A stretch of 44,503 bases of DNA from Chloroflexota bacterium (GCA_021824575.1 JAKAKJ010000034.1:1-44503), one strand, 5' to 3'; shown: positions 7,471 through 16,149, counted from the first letter of the stretch. Made by a program: numbers and translations. Notes: a model not told the origin generated them from the letters alone.

Positions 7471-8847
7471 TTATAACGGCTCGAAGCGCGCAGTGAAGTG
7501 CCGCAATAATTCCGGCGCGTATGTAAATTTGAATCCGCGAATGGATGATGCACGCGATTTGATTTTTGCGAGTGTGTCCGCGACATAATCCATGTGAGTT
7601 TGTGTGTAGGTTCGGCGCGGAATGGCAAGGCGCAATAATTCAAGTTTTGGATAAATCATCTTGCCTGAGTCAGGATCGGGATACGCAAACATGACGGAAC
7701 CGATTTCCACACCGCGGATGGCGCCCTCGCGATAAAGCTCAACAGCCAACGCCTGACCGGGAAATTCGCTTTGCGGGATATGCGGCAGCACGGCGTGTGC
7801 GTCAAGGTAAACGGCGTGTCCGCCCGCGGGTTGGATGGTTGGAATGCCCGCATCATTTAATCGGCTTGCGAGATACGCGGTCTGTGCGAGACGATACGAA
7901 AGATATGCTTCATCGAGACCTTCATATAAGCCGACTGCCATCGCATCGAGATCGCGTCCTGCGAGGCCGCCGTAAGTGGGGAAGCCTTCACGCAGAATCA
8001 ATTCATTCTTCACATTTTGAAAGAGCGACTCATCATTCATGCACAGCAATCCGCCAATGTTGACGATGGCATCTTTCTTCGCAGACATCGTCATGCCGTC
8101 GGCGAGAGAAAACATTTCGTGTGCGATCTCTTTGACGGACTTCGACTCGTAGCCGGATTCGCGTTCCTTGATGAAGAAGCAGTTTTCGGCATAGCGCGCC
8201 GCGTCGATGAAGAACGGAATTTTGTACGAGTGATAAACATCCGCAATGGCTTTGATGTTTTCCATCGAGACAGGTTGTCCGCCGCCCGCGTTGTTGGTCA
8301 CGGTCACCATGCCAAACGGAATTTTGTCCGCGCCGGTTTTTTCGATGAAGGCTTCAAGCTTGGCGATGTCCATGTTGCCTTTGAATGGGTGCGGATTGGC
8401 GGGGTCGAACGCTTCATCAATCACGAGATTCGTCGGGCGACCGCCGCGGGCGCGGATGTTGGCGTCAGTGGTGTCGAAGTGCATGTTGCTCGGAACATAG
8501 TTGCCGGGCTTGACCAAACACGCCGACAAAATATTTTCGGCAGCGCGCCCCTGGTGCGCGGGGACGAAATATTTGAATCCAAAAATATCTTCCACCGCGG
8601 CTTTGAGACGATGGAACGAACGCGCGCCCGCGTAGGATTCATCGCCGCGCATGACCGCCGCCCATTGATCCTGACTCATCGCGCCCGTGCCCGAGTCGGT
8701 GAGCAGGTCAATGAAAATGTCCTCGGCTTTGACGGCAAACAGGTTGTAACCGGCCCCCTTAAGTGCAGCTTCGCGCTCCTTTGGCGAAATGAGGCGAATC
8801 GGTTCTGTCATTTTGATGCGAAATGGTTCAGGTGGGTATGTTTGCAT
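7471..8847 (-). CDS. tnaA: Tryptophanase (beta-eliminating lyase)
   Basis: A 458-residue PLP enzyme of the tryptophanase / tyrosine phenol-lyase family. It should split L-tryptophan into indole, pyruvate and ammonia in the cytoplasm. SAKKDA holds the PLP lysine (K258), and IDLLTDSGTG and AHQGR are family motifs. Two positions separate the enzymes: the Asp in NMHFDTT (D125) matches the tryptophanase Asp where tyrosine phenol-lyases have Thr, and VEIGS lacks the phenol-lyase Arg. The start at 8847 has AGAAGGA 5 bases upstream, and the N-terminus PPEPFRIK aligns with known family members. No TnaC-like leader peptide is visible in the 64 bases before it. Confidence 0.9.
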   Translation of the reverse strand: MQTYPPEPFRIKMTEPIRLISPKEREAALKGAGYNLFAVKAEDIFIDLLTDSGTGAMSQDQWAAVMRGDESYAGARSFHRLKAAVEDIFGFKYFVPAHQGRAAENILSACLVKPGNYVPSNMHFDTTDANIRARGGRPTNLVIDEAFDPANPHPFKGNMDIAKLEAFIEKTGADKIPFGMVTVTNNAGGGQPVSMENIKAIADVYHSYKIPFFIDAARYAENCFFIKERESGYESKSVKEIAHEMFSLADGMTMSAKKDAIVNIGGLLCMNDESLFQNVKNELILREGFPTYGGLAGRDLDAMAVGLYEGLDEAYLSYRLAQTAYLASRLNDAGIPTIQPAGGHAVYLDAHAVLPHIPQSEFPGQALAVELYREGAIRGVEIGSVMFAYPDPDSGKMIYPKLELLRLAIPRRTYTQTHMDYVADTLAKIKSRASSIRGFKFTYAPELLRHFTARFEPL

Positions 8848-8869
8848 TTTTCCTTCTTGTTCTGAAATG

Positions 8870-8904
8870 AAGACTTCGGAAGCCTAACAGACTTCCGAAG
8901 TCTT
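8870..8904. terminator. Hairpin between the PAP2 and tryptophanase genes
   Basis: AAGACTTCGGAAG (8870-8882) pairs perfectly with CTTCCGAAGTCTT (8892-8904). The PAP2 gene ends at 8912 on the minus strand, so the hairpin lies just after its stop and before the tryptophanase gene. The T-tract is weak in that direction, so it may terminate transcription only in part. Confidence 0.65.
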
Positions 8905-8911
8905 TTGTGAT

Positions 8912-9883
8912 TCAATCTAGTTGTAATTTTGAGAACACCCAGATTGCGCCGCCTGTGACCCAAAATCCAACGAGTGCATAGCGAATGTAGCGGAAGACAT
9001 AGGGGACAAGCGCATCGCCATCTGGAAAAATAGACTTCAAGCCGATGTACAGGATTCCGACTCCGATCAAGCCGACGATGAATCGTAAAACCCGCTTCAC
9101 GACCGGACCCGAAGCGGAGAAGCCGCCTCGAGGCGTGATCCAGCTGAGACCAACGCACAGACCGAACAGCGTTGCGGACGCGGTGATCAATCCGCTCAAC
9201 GAAAGTGGATTTGGCGCCGCACCGCCATCGCGTGTCGCGTTTGCATTCCATTCAGCGGGCATTGTCCAGCCGCGCAAGAGATAAACGAAGAACCCGCCGA
9301 TCAGAATCATGATCAATGAAACTGCAAACGCCAATCCGATTTGATTCCAAAACGTCATCGCTTTCACGCGCGCCGCGACCGGATCCCAAAGTTTTACGAA
9401 AGCCCACAGCGTGAGAAGTCCAAATATCCAGGCGGCCAAAACATCATGCGGAAAGTGAACGCCAAGATAAAGCCGCGAGAGGCCGATCAAGAGAACCAGC
9501 AATAAAGCCAAAATCCAAGCCCAGACTTTGCGAACGTAGGACGCGAGCATGCCCCAAAAACCGGCGCTGACTTGCGCGTGCCCCGACGGTATGCCGAAGC
9601 TTGTTTCCGATGCCAGCGGGCGGATGTTTGTGCTCACCCAATAAGGACGCGGTCCATGAAAAGGCAACTTGAATAATTCATTCAAGCTCGTGCCGAATAG
9701 CAGGATGAAGCCAAGACGCAAGCCCAGCGCCGCGTCAATGGACCAATAGACCAGTGGGAGGATGATGATGAAAAAATTCTCCGTGCCGAGGAAGGTGAAG
9801 AATTTCATCGGCGCTTCCAGCCATGTGCCGAGAGATTGAAATGCGACAATGAAAGAGATGCCAAACGAGATCAGAGTATCCAT
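8912..9883 (-). CDS. PAP2-family membrane phosphatase
   Basis: A 323-residue membrane protein with about eight helices. It carries the three-part phosphatase signature of the PAP2 family: KLPFHGPRPYW (first motif, with the conserved Lys and Arg-Pro), PSGHAQ (second, with the catalytic-acid His), and SRLYLGVHFPHDVLAAW (third, with the nucleophilic His and its Asp). Such enzymes remove phosphate from phosphatidate or undecaprenyl pyrophosphate; the actual substrate is not clear. The C-terminal third adds several helices beyond the minimal domain. AAGGA lies 6 bases before the ATG. Confidence 0.9.
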   Translation of the reverse strand: MDTLISFGISFIVAFQSLGTWLEAPMKFFTFLGTENFFIIILPLVYWSIDAALGLRLGFILLFGTSLNELFKLPFHGPRPYWVSTNIRPLASETSFGIPSGHAQVSAGFWGMLASYVRKVWAWILALLLVLLIGLSRLYLGVHFPHDVLAAWIFGLLTLWAFVKLWDPVAARVKAMTFWNQIGLAFAVSLIMILIGGFFVYLLRGWTMPAEWNANATRDGGAAPNPLSLSGLITASATLFGLCVGLSWITPRGGFSASGPVVKRVLRFIVGLIGVGILYIGLKSIFPDGDALVPYVFRYIRYALVGFWVTGGAIWVFSKLQLD

Positions 9884-9907
9884 GAATGATCCTTGGACGG
9901 GTTTATA

Positions 9908-10018
9908 TCATTGCAAGCGGGCCGCGGCGAGCGAAGCAATCCCAAATAATGAGGAGATTGCTTCGCCATCGGTCTCGATATGGGTTTCTTCCTGCTTGAC
10001 CATCGGCTCTTGCAATGA
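9908..10018. repeat. MITE-like element with terminal and internal inverted repeats
   Basis: The 169-base gap between the PAP2 and phosphate transporter genes holds a compact 111-base element. Perfect 10-base ends (TCATTGCAAG at 9908-9917 and CTTGCAATGA at 10009-10018) enclose a second perfect pair, GCGAAGCAATC (9931-9941) with GATTGCTTCGC (9956-9966). The layout fits a miniature inverted-repeat element or palindromic intergenic repeat. It has no coding capacity. Confidence 0.7.
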
Positions 10019-10052
10019 CATTTCGTTTGTATTGTGTTAAAAGACAACACTA

Positions 10053-11039
10053 TCAGAATGTAACCTTTAACAACAACCAATAAATTCCCGCCGCCAGTCC
10101 AATCGTGGCGGGGATGGTCAATATCCATGAAACCAGAATGTCGTTTGCGACACTCCAGCGGATTTTGCCAAGGCGCTCCGATGAGCCAACGCCGAGAATG
10201 GACGAGCTGACCAACTGTGTCGTACTAACAGGCAAGCCAAAATAGGAGGACGCGATCATCAGGAACAACGAAGAAGTCTGCGCGGAGAATCCATGCACGG
10301 GACGGATCTTGTAGAACTTTCCGCCTAGTGTGCGGATCAGACGTGCCCCAGCCAAAACAGTTCCCAACATCATGCCGGCGGCGCTTACCGCGATGACCCA
10401 CAGCGGAACACTAAAACCCGGCAGTGTGCCCTCGATGATCAAACCCAGAACGATGACGCCCATCGCCTTTTGTGCATCGTTCGATCCCTGACTCAACGCC
10501 AGGAAGACGGCTGTCAACAACTGGCTCCGCTTAAAGAAGTCATTGATGCGCGGCGACGCGTTTCGCGCCGCGAAAAAAACCAGTTTGGTAAAGATAAAGC
10601 CAGCCACAAAACTCAAGACTGGCGTGACAAATAGAGCGATCAAGACTTTGATCAACCCGGCAACATGGAGCGCACTCAAACCAACTCCGAGCCATGTGGC
10701 GCCGATCAACCCCCCAACCAGTCCGTGCGAGGGGCTGCTCGGCAATCCCAGAAACCACGTCATGAAATTCCATAACACGCAGCTGACCAAGGACGCGATC
10801 AGGATTTTGAGTGTGACGATGTCGGTGTTCACGATCTGCGCGCCGACCGTCTTCGCCACCGCCACGCCGAACAAAAATGGCCCGACGAATTCCGCGAGGC
10901 CGATGATTGTCAGCGCGACCCAGGACCGGAACGCGCGCGAAGAAACCATGGTGGCTACGATATTGCTCGAGCCATGCACTCCATTTAGAAAGTCGAATAC
11001 CAGTGCAAGAATAATAACGATAATGAGCTGCAAGGACAT
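10053..11039 (-). CDS. pit: Inorganic phosphate transporter, PiT family
   Basis: A 328-residue membrane protein with about ten helices that should import inorganic phosphate with H+ or a metal ion. The two family repeats are visible: FDFLNGVHGSSNIVATMV at the N-terminus and ALSQGSNDAQKAMG in the second half, both variants of the PiT signature. PSSPSHGLVGGLIGA is also typical. It begins 4 bases after a DUF47 gene on the same strand. This DUF47-pit pairing is a common bacterial arrangement in which the PhoU-like partner is thought to control the transporter. Confidence 0.93.
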   Translation of the reverse strand: MSLQLIIVIILALVFDFLNGVHGSSNIVATMVSSRAFRSWVALTIIGLAEFVGPFLFGVAVAKTVGAQIVNTDIVTLKILIASLVSCVLWNFMTWFLGLPSSPSHGLVGGLIGATWLGVGLSALHVAGLIKVLIALFVTPVLSFVAGFIFTKLVFFAARNASPRINDFFKRSQLLTAVFLALSQGSNDAQKAMGVIVLGLIIEGTLPGFSVPLWVIAVSAAGMMLGTVLAGARLIRTLGGKFYKIRPVHGFSAQTSSLFLMIASSYFGLPVSTTQLVSSSILGVGSSERLGKIRWSVANDILVSWILTIPATIGLAAGIYWLLLKVTF

Positions 11040-11043
11040 ATTT

Positions 11044-11664
11044 CTAGGTGCGTTTTACGACGATATCGGCGATCACATTCGCGGCTTCGTCCCCTCGATC
11101 CGCTGCGTTGCTCAAGTGGCGGTAGACCTCGCGCATCTTCAACATTTCCACAACGTGTTCGATGTTTTCCGGCCCGCTGAACAAGTCCGCGATGGCTTCG
11201 CGGTAAACCTGTTCGACGCGGTTTTCAAGGGCCTTTGCCCGCTGGGCATGATCGGTTGCAACGCTGGGATGATTTTTCAGCCGAAGGACGGCCTGTTGGA
11301 TCTCGTACGCCGCTTCCTGCAATAACGAAGCAATGCGCTGAATATATTTGGTCGGCTTGACATTCAGGATTTCCATTTCGTTGACGGTGCTGTACGCATA
11401 GTCGAGTACATCGTCAATGGTGCGCGACAAGGTGAAGATGTCTTCGCGGTCGAAGGGTGTGATGAAGGTACGGTTCAACTCGTCTATCAGGATGCGGCGC
11501 ACTTCATCCGCCTCCTTTTCCTTGACCGAGAGTTCCTCTGCCACCTCGGGGCTTTGAACATTCACATATTTGCACAATAACGCCAATCCTTCGACGGTGA
11601 GCGAAGCCTGTTGCCCGATGAGATTATGAAATATATCTTCCCTGCGCTTGAAAAGTCCGAACAT
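11044..11664 (-). CDS. DUF47 / PhoU-like regulator of phosphate transport
   Basis: A 206-residue, all-helical cytoplasmic protein of the DUF47 family, structurally related to PhoU. It opens with MFGLFKRREDIFHNLIGQQA and continues with acidic helices such as EKEADEVRRILIDELNRTFITPFDREDIF, shown here only in part: the ITPFDREDI piece is a hallmark of DUF47 proteins. It probably binds metal and modulates the PiT transporter encoded right after it. I chose the ATG at 11664, preceded by AAGAGGT; the longer in-frame start at 11703 would overlap the promoter-like TATGAT. Confidence 0.9.
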   Translation of the reverse strand: MFGLFKRREDIFHNLIGQQASLTVEGLALLCKYVNVQSPEVAEELSVKEKEADEVRRILIDELNRTFITPFDREDIFTLSRTIDDVLDYAYSTVNEMEILNVKPTKYIQRIASLLQEAAYEIQQAVLRLKNHPSVATDHAQRAKALENRVEQVYREAIADLFSGPENIEHVVEMLKMREVYRHLSNAADRGDEAANVIADIVVKRT

Positions 11665-11698
11665 AATTACCTCTTGACCGGTTTCAATATGACGGGCA

Positions 11699-11704
11699 AT
11701 CATA
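11699..11704 (-). promoter_or_regulatory. Extended -10 of the DUF47-pit operon
   Basis: On the minus strand TGGTATGAT gives an extended -10, placed about 35 bases before the DUF47 ATG with its AAGAGGT ribosome site in the leader. No good -35 is seen, which an extended -10 can tolerate. Confidence 0.4.
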
Positions 11705-11779
11705 CCATAAAGGTGATGACCCGCCTCACTGCAGCGATGAAAGTGATTCTGATTTCAGAGCACCTTTCGACATCTGGAT

Positions 11780-11808
11780 TTTACAACAATTTGCTTTTAG
11801 TATATAAT
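11780..11808 (+). promoter_or_regulatory. Sigma-70-type promoter abutting a start codon
   Basis: TTTACA (11780-11785), a 17-base spacer and TATAAT (11803-11808) form a near-consensus promoter. The predicted +1 falls at the ATG at 11815, so the transcript would be leaderless. Confidence 0.65.
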
Positions 11809-11814
11809 CCCCCA

Positions 11815-11994
11815 ATGCAAAAGTTGAGATTGGTTTTGAGCATACTTTTTCTCACAATCTCTATCATCTTGTTGCTTTGGGGGATATGGCCTGCTTCACG
11901 CGCCCAGCGCATTTTACAAATAGCTCCATCCCAAATGACTTTGCCAACCCCCTCTTCGCTGCTTCTCAATTCCCCCATACAACTCCCAAGTTGA
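11815..11994 (+). CDS. Small single-helix membrane protein, possibly truncated
   Basis: A 59-residue open frame starting MQKLRLVLSILFLTISIILLLWG. It has a short basic N-terminus, one strong membrane helix ending at WGIWP, then a hydrophilic tail with TLPTPSS. It follows a near-consensus promoter with the ATG at the expected +1, which supports real expression. The N-terminus looks like the signal anchor of a longer exported protein, so the gene may be a truncated remnant. I do not recognise a family. It is followed by the substrate-binding protein gene, 115 bases away. Confidence 0.45.
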   Translation: MQKLRLVLSILFLTISIILLLWGIWPASRAQRILQIAPSQMTLPTPSSLLLNSPIQLPS

Positions 11995-12041
11995 TTTGGT
12001 TAACATCTTTTGAACATCCGATTGATTCTTTGTGGAGCGTT

Positions 12042-12047
12042 TATAAT
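12042..12047 (+). promoter_or_regulatory. Possible -10 of the ABC transporter operon
   Basis: TATAAT lies 62 bases before the substrate-binding protein ATG. No convincing -35 is present at the right distance (TTGATT at 12022 is too close). It is listed because no better promoter exists in this gap. Confidence 0.3.
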
Positions 12048-12109
12048 TTTGGTATAGGAAGAGCGCCCTGCTCTTGCTAAATTTTTCAAAGAAGGAGAAA
12101 AGGAGAAAC

Positions 12110-13252
12110 ATGTACAGAAAGACTTTGCCCGTCGTTCTCACCATGCTTGTGGTTGGTGCGCTACTCGCTTCGTGCGGACCGCAGGCCACTGCAACGACCG
12201 CCGCGAGTGGCGGGTCAGGCATGGACGCGCTGGTGGCGGCCGCCAAGCAGGAGGGCCAACTCACTGTGATCGCACTGCCGGATACCTGGTGCGACTATGG
12301 TGACATGATGAAGCAGTTTACGGCCAAGTATGGGATCAAGATCAATGATCTTAACCCTAACGGTTCGTCCGCCGAGGAACTCCAGGCCATCGTTGCGAAC
12401 AAAGACAACAAGGGACCTCAGGCCCCAGACGTGGTTGATGTTGGCCTGAGTTTTGGCCCGCAAGCTGTTCAGCAGGGACTGCTGGCTCCGTACAAAGTAT
12501 CAACCTGGAGTGAGATCCCAGATGCCGCAAAAGACTCCAATGGTTACTGGTACGGCGACTACTATGGCGTGATGGCATTTGAAGTCAACGCCGACATTGT
12601 TAAGAATCCGCCGCAGGATTGGTCCGATCTTTTGAAGCCGGAATACAAGAATAGCGTTGCATTATCTGGCGATCCTCGCCAGGCAGCACAGGCCATTCAG
12701 GGCGTATTTGCGGCTGGTCTCTCTGCTGATGGAGGCGATATCAGCAAAGCCGGTCAGGCCGGACTCGACTTCTTTGCGCAACTTAACAAAGCGGGGAACT
12801 TTGTTCCTGTTGTTGGCTTGACCGGGACCGTTGCTAAAGGCGAGACGCCCATCAACATCCAATGGGACTATTTGTCCCTCGCAGATAATGACACATTGGC
12901 TGGTAATCCGAAGATTCTAACCATTGTGCCCAAGACCGGTGTCGTTGCTGGTATCTATATTCAAGGGATCAGCGCGTACGCGCCTCATCCTAATGCAGCG
13001 AAATTGTGGGAAGAATATTTGTATTCGGATGAAGGCCAATTGACCTGGCTCAAGGGCTATTGCCATCCTATTCGCTTCAATGCAATGGCAAAAGCGAACA
13101 AACTTCCTGCAGATCTGATGGCAAAATTGCCTCCCGCTGAAAACTATGCCAATGCCGTCTTCCCGACACTGGATCAGCAGTCAGCCTATACAGACGTTAT
13201 CACCAAGAACTGGGATAGCGTTGTCGGCGCGAACGTTCAGAAGGCTCCGTAA
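12110..13252 (+). CDS. ABC transporter substrate-binding lipoprotein
   Basis: A 380-residue periplasmic-type binding protein anchored by lipid. The signal peptide ends in the lipobox LLASC near residue 23. The mature part has the two-lobe type of the iron / polyamine / phosphonate binding-protein class, with TVIALPDTWCDYGDMM at its start, the WSDLLKPEYKNSVAL hinge region typical of that class, and an ANKLPADLMAKLP tail. Two permeases and an ATPase follow, making a full importer. The ligand cannot be told from sequence; Fe(III), a polyamine, a sugar phosphate or an organic acid are all possible. AGGAG lies 4 bases before the chosen ATG. Confidence 0.9.
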   Translation: MYRKTLPVVLTMLVVGALLASCGPQATATTAASGGSGMDALVAAAKQEGQLTVIALPDTWCDYGDMMKQFTAKYGIKINDLNPNGSSAEELQAIVANKDNKGPQAPDVVDVGLSFGPQAVQQGLLAPYKVSTWSEIPDAAKDSNGYWYGDYYGVMAFEVNADIVKNPPQDWSDLLKPEYKNSVALSGDPRQAAQAIQGVFAAGLSADGGDISKAGQAGLDFFAQLNKAGNFVPVVGLTGTVAKGETPINIQWDYLSLADNDTLAGNPKILTIVPKTGVVAGIYIQGISAYAPHPNAAKLWEEYLYSDEGQLTWLKGYCHPIRFNAMAKANKLPADLMAKLPPAENYANAVFPTLDQQSAYTDVITKNWDSVVGANVQKAP

Positions 13253-13269
13253 CTTTTGTTTGTTTTCAC

Positions 13270-13297
13270 CTCCTCCCCTTCGCCAGAAGGGGAGGAG
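13270..13297 (+). promoter_or_regulatory. Intercistronic hairpin after the binding-protein gene
   Basis: CTCCTCCCCTTC (13270-13281) pairs perfectly with GAAGGGGAGGAG (13286-13297) over a GCCA loop. No T-run follows. In this place such stems usually protect the upstream mRNA and give more binding protein than permease, as known for malE-malF. That role is inferred here. Confidence 0.65.
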
Positions 13298-13325
13298 AAA
13301 TAATAGCGATTGGAGTAATTCGGAG

Positions 13326-14225
13326 ATGGCACAAGCAACTCAGAACCCAATACGAGTGAACTCTTCACGGCGTTCTTCGGTTATCCGGAATCTTGTTGCC
13401 TGGGCGGGGATTGTCCCTTTTCTCATTTTTGTAATTCTTTTCCTTTTCTGGCCAGCGAGTTCCCTCATCACCGGCAGTTTCCAGAATCAGGCCGGCGCTT
13501 TTACCCTGCAAAACATCATTGATCTCTTCACGCCAAGCATAATGGACGCGTATATGCTTAGCATTCAGATCAGCCTCGTTACCGCCATCGGCGGCGGCAT
13601 TTTTGGCTTCATGCTTGCCTATGCTGTGATCCAGGGCGGATTGCCTCGCTGGGTTCGAACGGCCTTAACCACGTTTTCAGGCGTCGCTTCGAACTTCGCC
13701 GGAGTTCCGCTGGCGTTTGCATTTATAGCAACGCTTGGTCACACGGGCTTTCTGACAGCTCTCTTTGCCGATAAGTTAGGGATTGATATCTACAACCTGG
13801 GTTTTAATCTCTACAATTTTTGGGGGCTGGCTCTCACTTATATGTACTTTCAATTTCCGCTGATGGTTCTGATTATGGCGCCGGCCCTGGATGGCTTGAA
13901 AAGAGAATGGCGCGAAGCATCTGAGAATCTGGGGGCAGGCTCCTATCAATACTGGCGTTATATTGCTTTGCCGATTCTTTGGCCGTCTCTGCTTGGTTCG
14001 ACGATCCTGCTCTTCGGGAACGCCTTTGGCGCGTACGCAACCGCTTATGCGCTCACCCGTACTTTTAACATTGTCACCGTTCTGATCGGCGACCAGATAA
14101 GCGGGAATGTGCTCTTCAATCCCAACCTTGGGTATGCGCTCGCTTTCGGGATGATCGTCATCATGGCGATTTCCATAGGTTTATATACATGGCTCCAACG
14201 TCGAACAGCGAGGTGGCTGCAATGA
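13326..14225 (+). CDS. ABC transporter permease (first)
   Basis: A 299-residue inner-membrane permease with six predicted helices and a long basic N-terminus. The EAA loop that contacts the ATPase reads EWREASENLGAGSYQYWRYI. The family is the same as the spermidine/iron/phosphonate-type permeases, in agreement with the binding protein. I start it at the ATG at 13326, with TGGAG upstream at 13310-13314; the frame extends further back into the binding-protein gene only by chance. Its stop overlaps the next ATG (ATGA), so the two permeases are translationally coupled and probably form a heterodimer. Confidence 0.9.
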   Translation: MAQATQNPIRVNSSRRSSVIRNLVAWAGIVPFLIFVILFLFWPASSLITGSFQNQAGAFTLQNIIDLFTPSIMDAYMLSIQISLVTAIGGGIFGFMLAYAVIQGGLPRWVRTALTTFSGVASNFAGVPLAFAFIATLGHTGFLTALFADKLGIDIYNLGFNLYNFWGLALTYMYFQFPLMVLIMAPALDGLKREWREASENLGAGSYQYWRYIALPILWPSLLGSTILLFGNAFGAYATAYALTRTFNIVTVLIGDQISGNVLFNPNLGYALAFGMIVIMAISIGLYTWLQRRTARWLQ

Positions 14226-15019
14226 AGAAAAAGATCAATCTCTGGGCCTGGTTCTGGATTGTTCTTGGCGCTCTCTATTTTTTGGTGCCTTTGTATGGGA
14301 CATTCGATTTTTCGCTGCGCGAAAAACGCGGAGTCTTGAGTCTGCTTGCTTATCAAAATGTGCTGGCTGATCCCCGCTTCCGGGATTCGTTCACATATTC
14401 CACCCTCATGGCATTGGCGACAATTGTTGTTGGGCTTCTGCTCATTGTGCCGACGGCGTATTGGGTGCATCTGCGGTTACCCCAGGTTCGGCCACTAATC
14501 GAGTTCATCACGCTCATGCCATTCGTGGTCCCTGCGATTGTGCTGGTTTTTGGATTGATTCGAATCTACAGCGGGCCGCCGCTTGCCCTCACCAACAGTG
14601 ATCAACTGACGAATTTCCTTTTGATGTGCGGATACGTCATCATCTCCATGCCTTATACCTATCGCTCCGTGGATACAGGCTTGCGCGCAATTGATGTGCG
14701 GACGCTTACCGAAGCGGCTCAAAGTTTGGGGGCGGGCTGGTTTACGATCCTGTTCCGCATCATTTTCCCGAACATACGCGCGGCGCTGTTGAGCGGTGCT
14801 TTCCTGACGTTCGCCATTGTCATTGGTGAATTCACATTGGCCAGCTTGTTGGGGCGTCCGGCGTTTGGTCCTTATCTTGTGTACATGGGAAATAATCGCG
14901 CATACGAGCCGGCTGCATTGGCAATCATCAGCCTTGCACTCACTTGGGCCGCCATTGGCTTGATCCAGCTTCTCAGCCATGGACGGCCCGGGCAGGAACA
15001 AGTGGGTGGGGTACATTAA
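14222..15019 (+). CDS. ABC transporter permease (second)
   Basis: A 265-residue permease with six predicted helices. Its EAA loop reads TLTEAAQSLGAGWFTILFRI. The N-terminus starts MKKKINLWAWFW, with a GAGGTGG ribosome site inside the end of the upstream gene. A 4-base overlap couples it to the first permease. It ends 17 bases before the ATPase gene. Together the two permeases form the membrane channel of the importer. Confidence 0.9.
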   Translation: MKKKINLWAWFWIVLGALYFLVPLYGTFDFSLREKRGVLSLLAYQNVLADPRFRDSFTYSTLMALATIVVGLLLIVPTAYWVHLRLPQVRPLIEFITLMPFVVPAIVLVFGLIRIYSGPPLALTNSDQLTNFLLMCGYVIISMPYTYRSVDTGLRAIDVRTLTEAAQSLGAGWFTILFRIIFPNIRAALLSGAFLTFAIVIGEFTLASLLGRPAFGPYLVYMGNNRAYEPAALAIISLALTWAAIGLIQLLSHGRPGQEQVGGVH

Positions 15020-15036
15020 CCCATAAGGGAGATACG

Positions 15037-16098
15037 ATGGCATTCCTTGAACTTACCGATATTCGCAAACAATTTGGGCAGGCAGTTGCTGTTGAAGATT
15101 TCAACTTGAAAGTGGATCGCGGCGAGTTTGTTTCGTTTCTGGGCCCGAGTGGCTGCGGCAAAACCACAACACTTCGCATGATCGCGGGTTTCGAGATTCC
15201 AACCGAAGGCAGCGTTACTATTGACGGCGCGGACATTACGAATAAGGCTCCGAATCAGCGCAATGTAGGCATGGTCTTTCAATCCTATGCCCTATTCCCG
15301 AACATGACGGTGGCTCAAAATATAGGTTTTGGACTCCGCATCCGCAAGGAATCCGAGTCTGCCATCAAAGAGCGCGTGGATGAAATGCTGGCTCTCATTC
15401 ACCTCGAACAAAAGGGCCACAGTTATCCCAGCCAGCTTTCCGGCGGACAGCAGCAACGTGTGGCGTTGGCGCGTGCATTGGCGATCCGCCCCCAGGTGCT
15501 CCTCCTCGACGAACCGCTCTCGGCCCTGGACGCAAAAATCCGCGTCTCGCTGCGCGCCGAGATTCGGGCAATCCAGCGGAAGCTGGGGATCACGGCGATC
15601 TATGTCACTCACGATCAGGAAGAGGCTCTTTCGATTTCCGACCGGATTGTTGTGATGAGTCAGGGACACATGGAACAAGTGGGGACCCCGTTCGAGATTT
15701 ATAACTTCCCGCAAACGGCTTTTGTCGCCAGTTTCGTCGGGACGCTGAACACCACGACCGCCGAAGTTGTGGACTCTGCAAAAGGCATATTGCAGATTGA
15801 CGGGGCGCGCCTCGCGACAGCCGAAAAGTTGGACGGCAGGCAGAAGGGTGACAAAGTCACGATCGCGATCCGGCCTGAGCGCTTTAGTTTTGCGTCCGAG
15901 CAGAAGAAGGCGAATGTGGTTGATTGCAGGATCGAGAACATCACCTTCCTTGGCTCCATTGTTCGCATTCAAGTATCCATTGGCAGCGGCAAATACTTTA
16001 TGGATACGTTTAACAATCCGTTCCTCGAACTTCCAAAAGTTGGCGACAAGGATCAAGTCACTTGCTCGCGTGAAGCCGTGCTGGTGTTGAAGGATTAG
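15037..16098 (+). CDS. ABC transporter ATP-binding protein (PotA/FbpC type)
   Basis: A 353-residue ATPase that powers the importer. Walker A is GPSGCGKTT near residue 37, the signature is LSGGQQQRVALARAL, Walker B is VLLLDEPLSALD, and the switch His lies in VTHDQEEAL. The Q-loop is in VFQSYALFP. After about residue 240 comes a TOBE-type regulatory domain, recognisable from AIRPERFSF and the later small beta segments. This arrangement is typical of polyamine, iron, sugar and phosphonate importers. AAGGGAGA lies 4 bases before the ATG. A terminator follows. Confidence 0.93.
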   Translation: MAFLELTDIRKQFGQAVAVEDFNLKVDRGEFVSFLGPSGCGKTTTLRMIAGFEIPTEGSVTIDGADITNKAPNQRNVGMVFQSYALFPNMTVAQNIGFGLRIRKESESAIKERVDEMLALIHLEQKGHSYPSQLSGGQQQRVALARALAIRPQVLLLDEPLSALDAKIRVSLRAEIRAIQRKLGITAIYVTHDQEEALSISDRIVVMSQGHMEQVGTPFEIYNFPQTAFVASFVGTLNTTTAEVVDSAKGILQIDGARLATAEKLDGRQKGDKVTIAIRPERFSFASEQKKANVVDCRIENITFLGSIVRIQVSIGSGKYFMDTFNNPFLELPKVGDKDQVTCSREAVLVLKD

Positions 16099-16112
16099 TC
16101 TCCTAGGAATCC

Positions 16113-16149
16113 AAATTCGGAAATCTCCAAACAAGATTTCCGAATTTTT
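16113..16149 (+). terminator. Terminator of the ABC transporter operon
   Basis: AAATTCGGAAATCT (16113-16126) pairs perfectly with AGATTTCCGAATTT (16134-16147) over a 7-base loop and is followed by T residues. It lies 14 bases after the ATPase stop. Confidence 0.85.

Noticed and set aside
8017-8865. 282-codon plus-strand frame opposite tryptophanase
   Set aside because: It is a shadow of the tryptophanase frame. It has no recognisable domain and no ribosome site.
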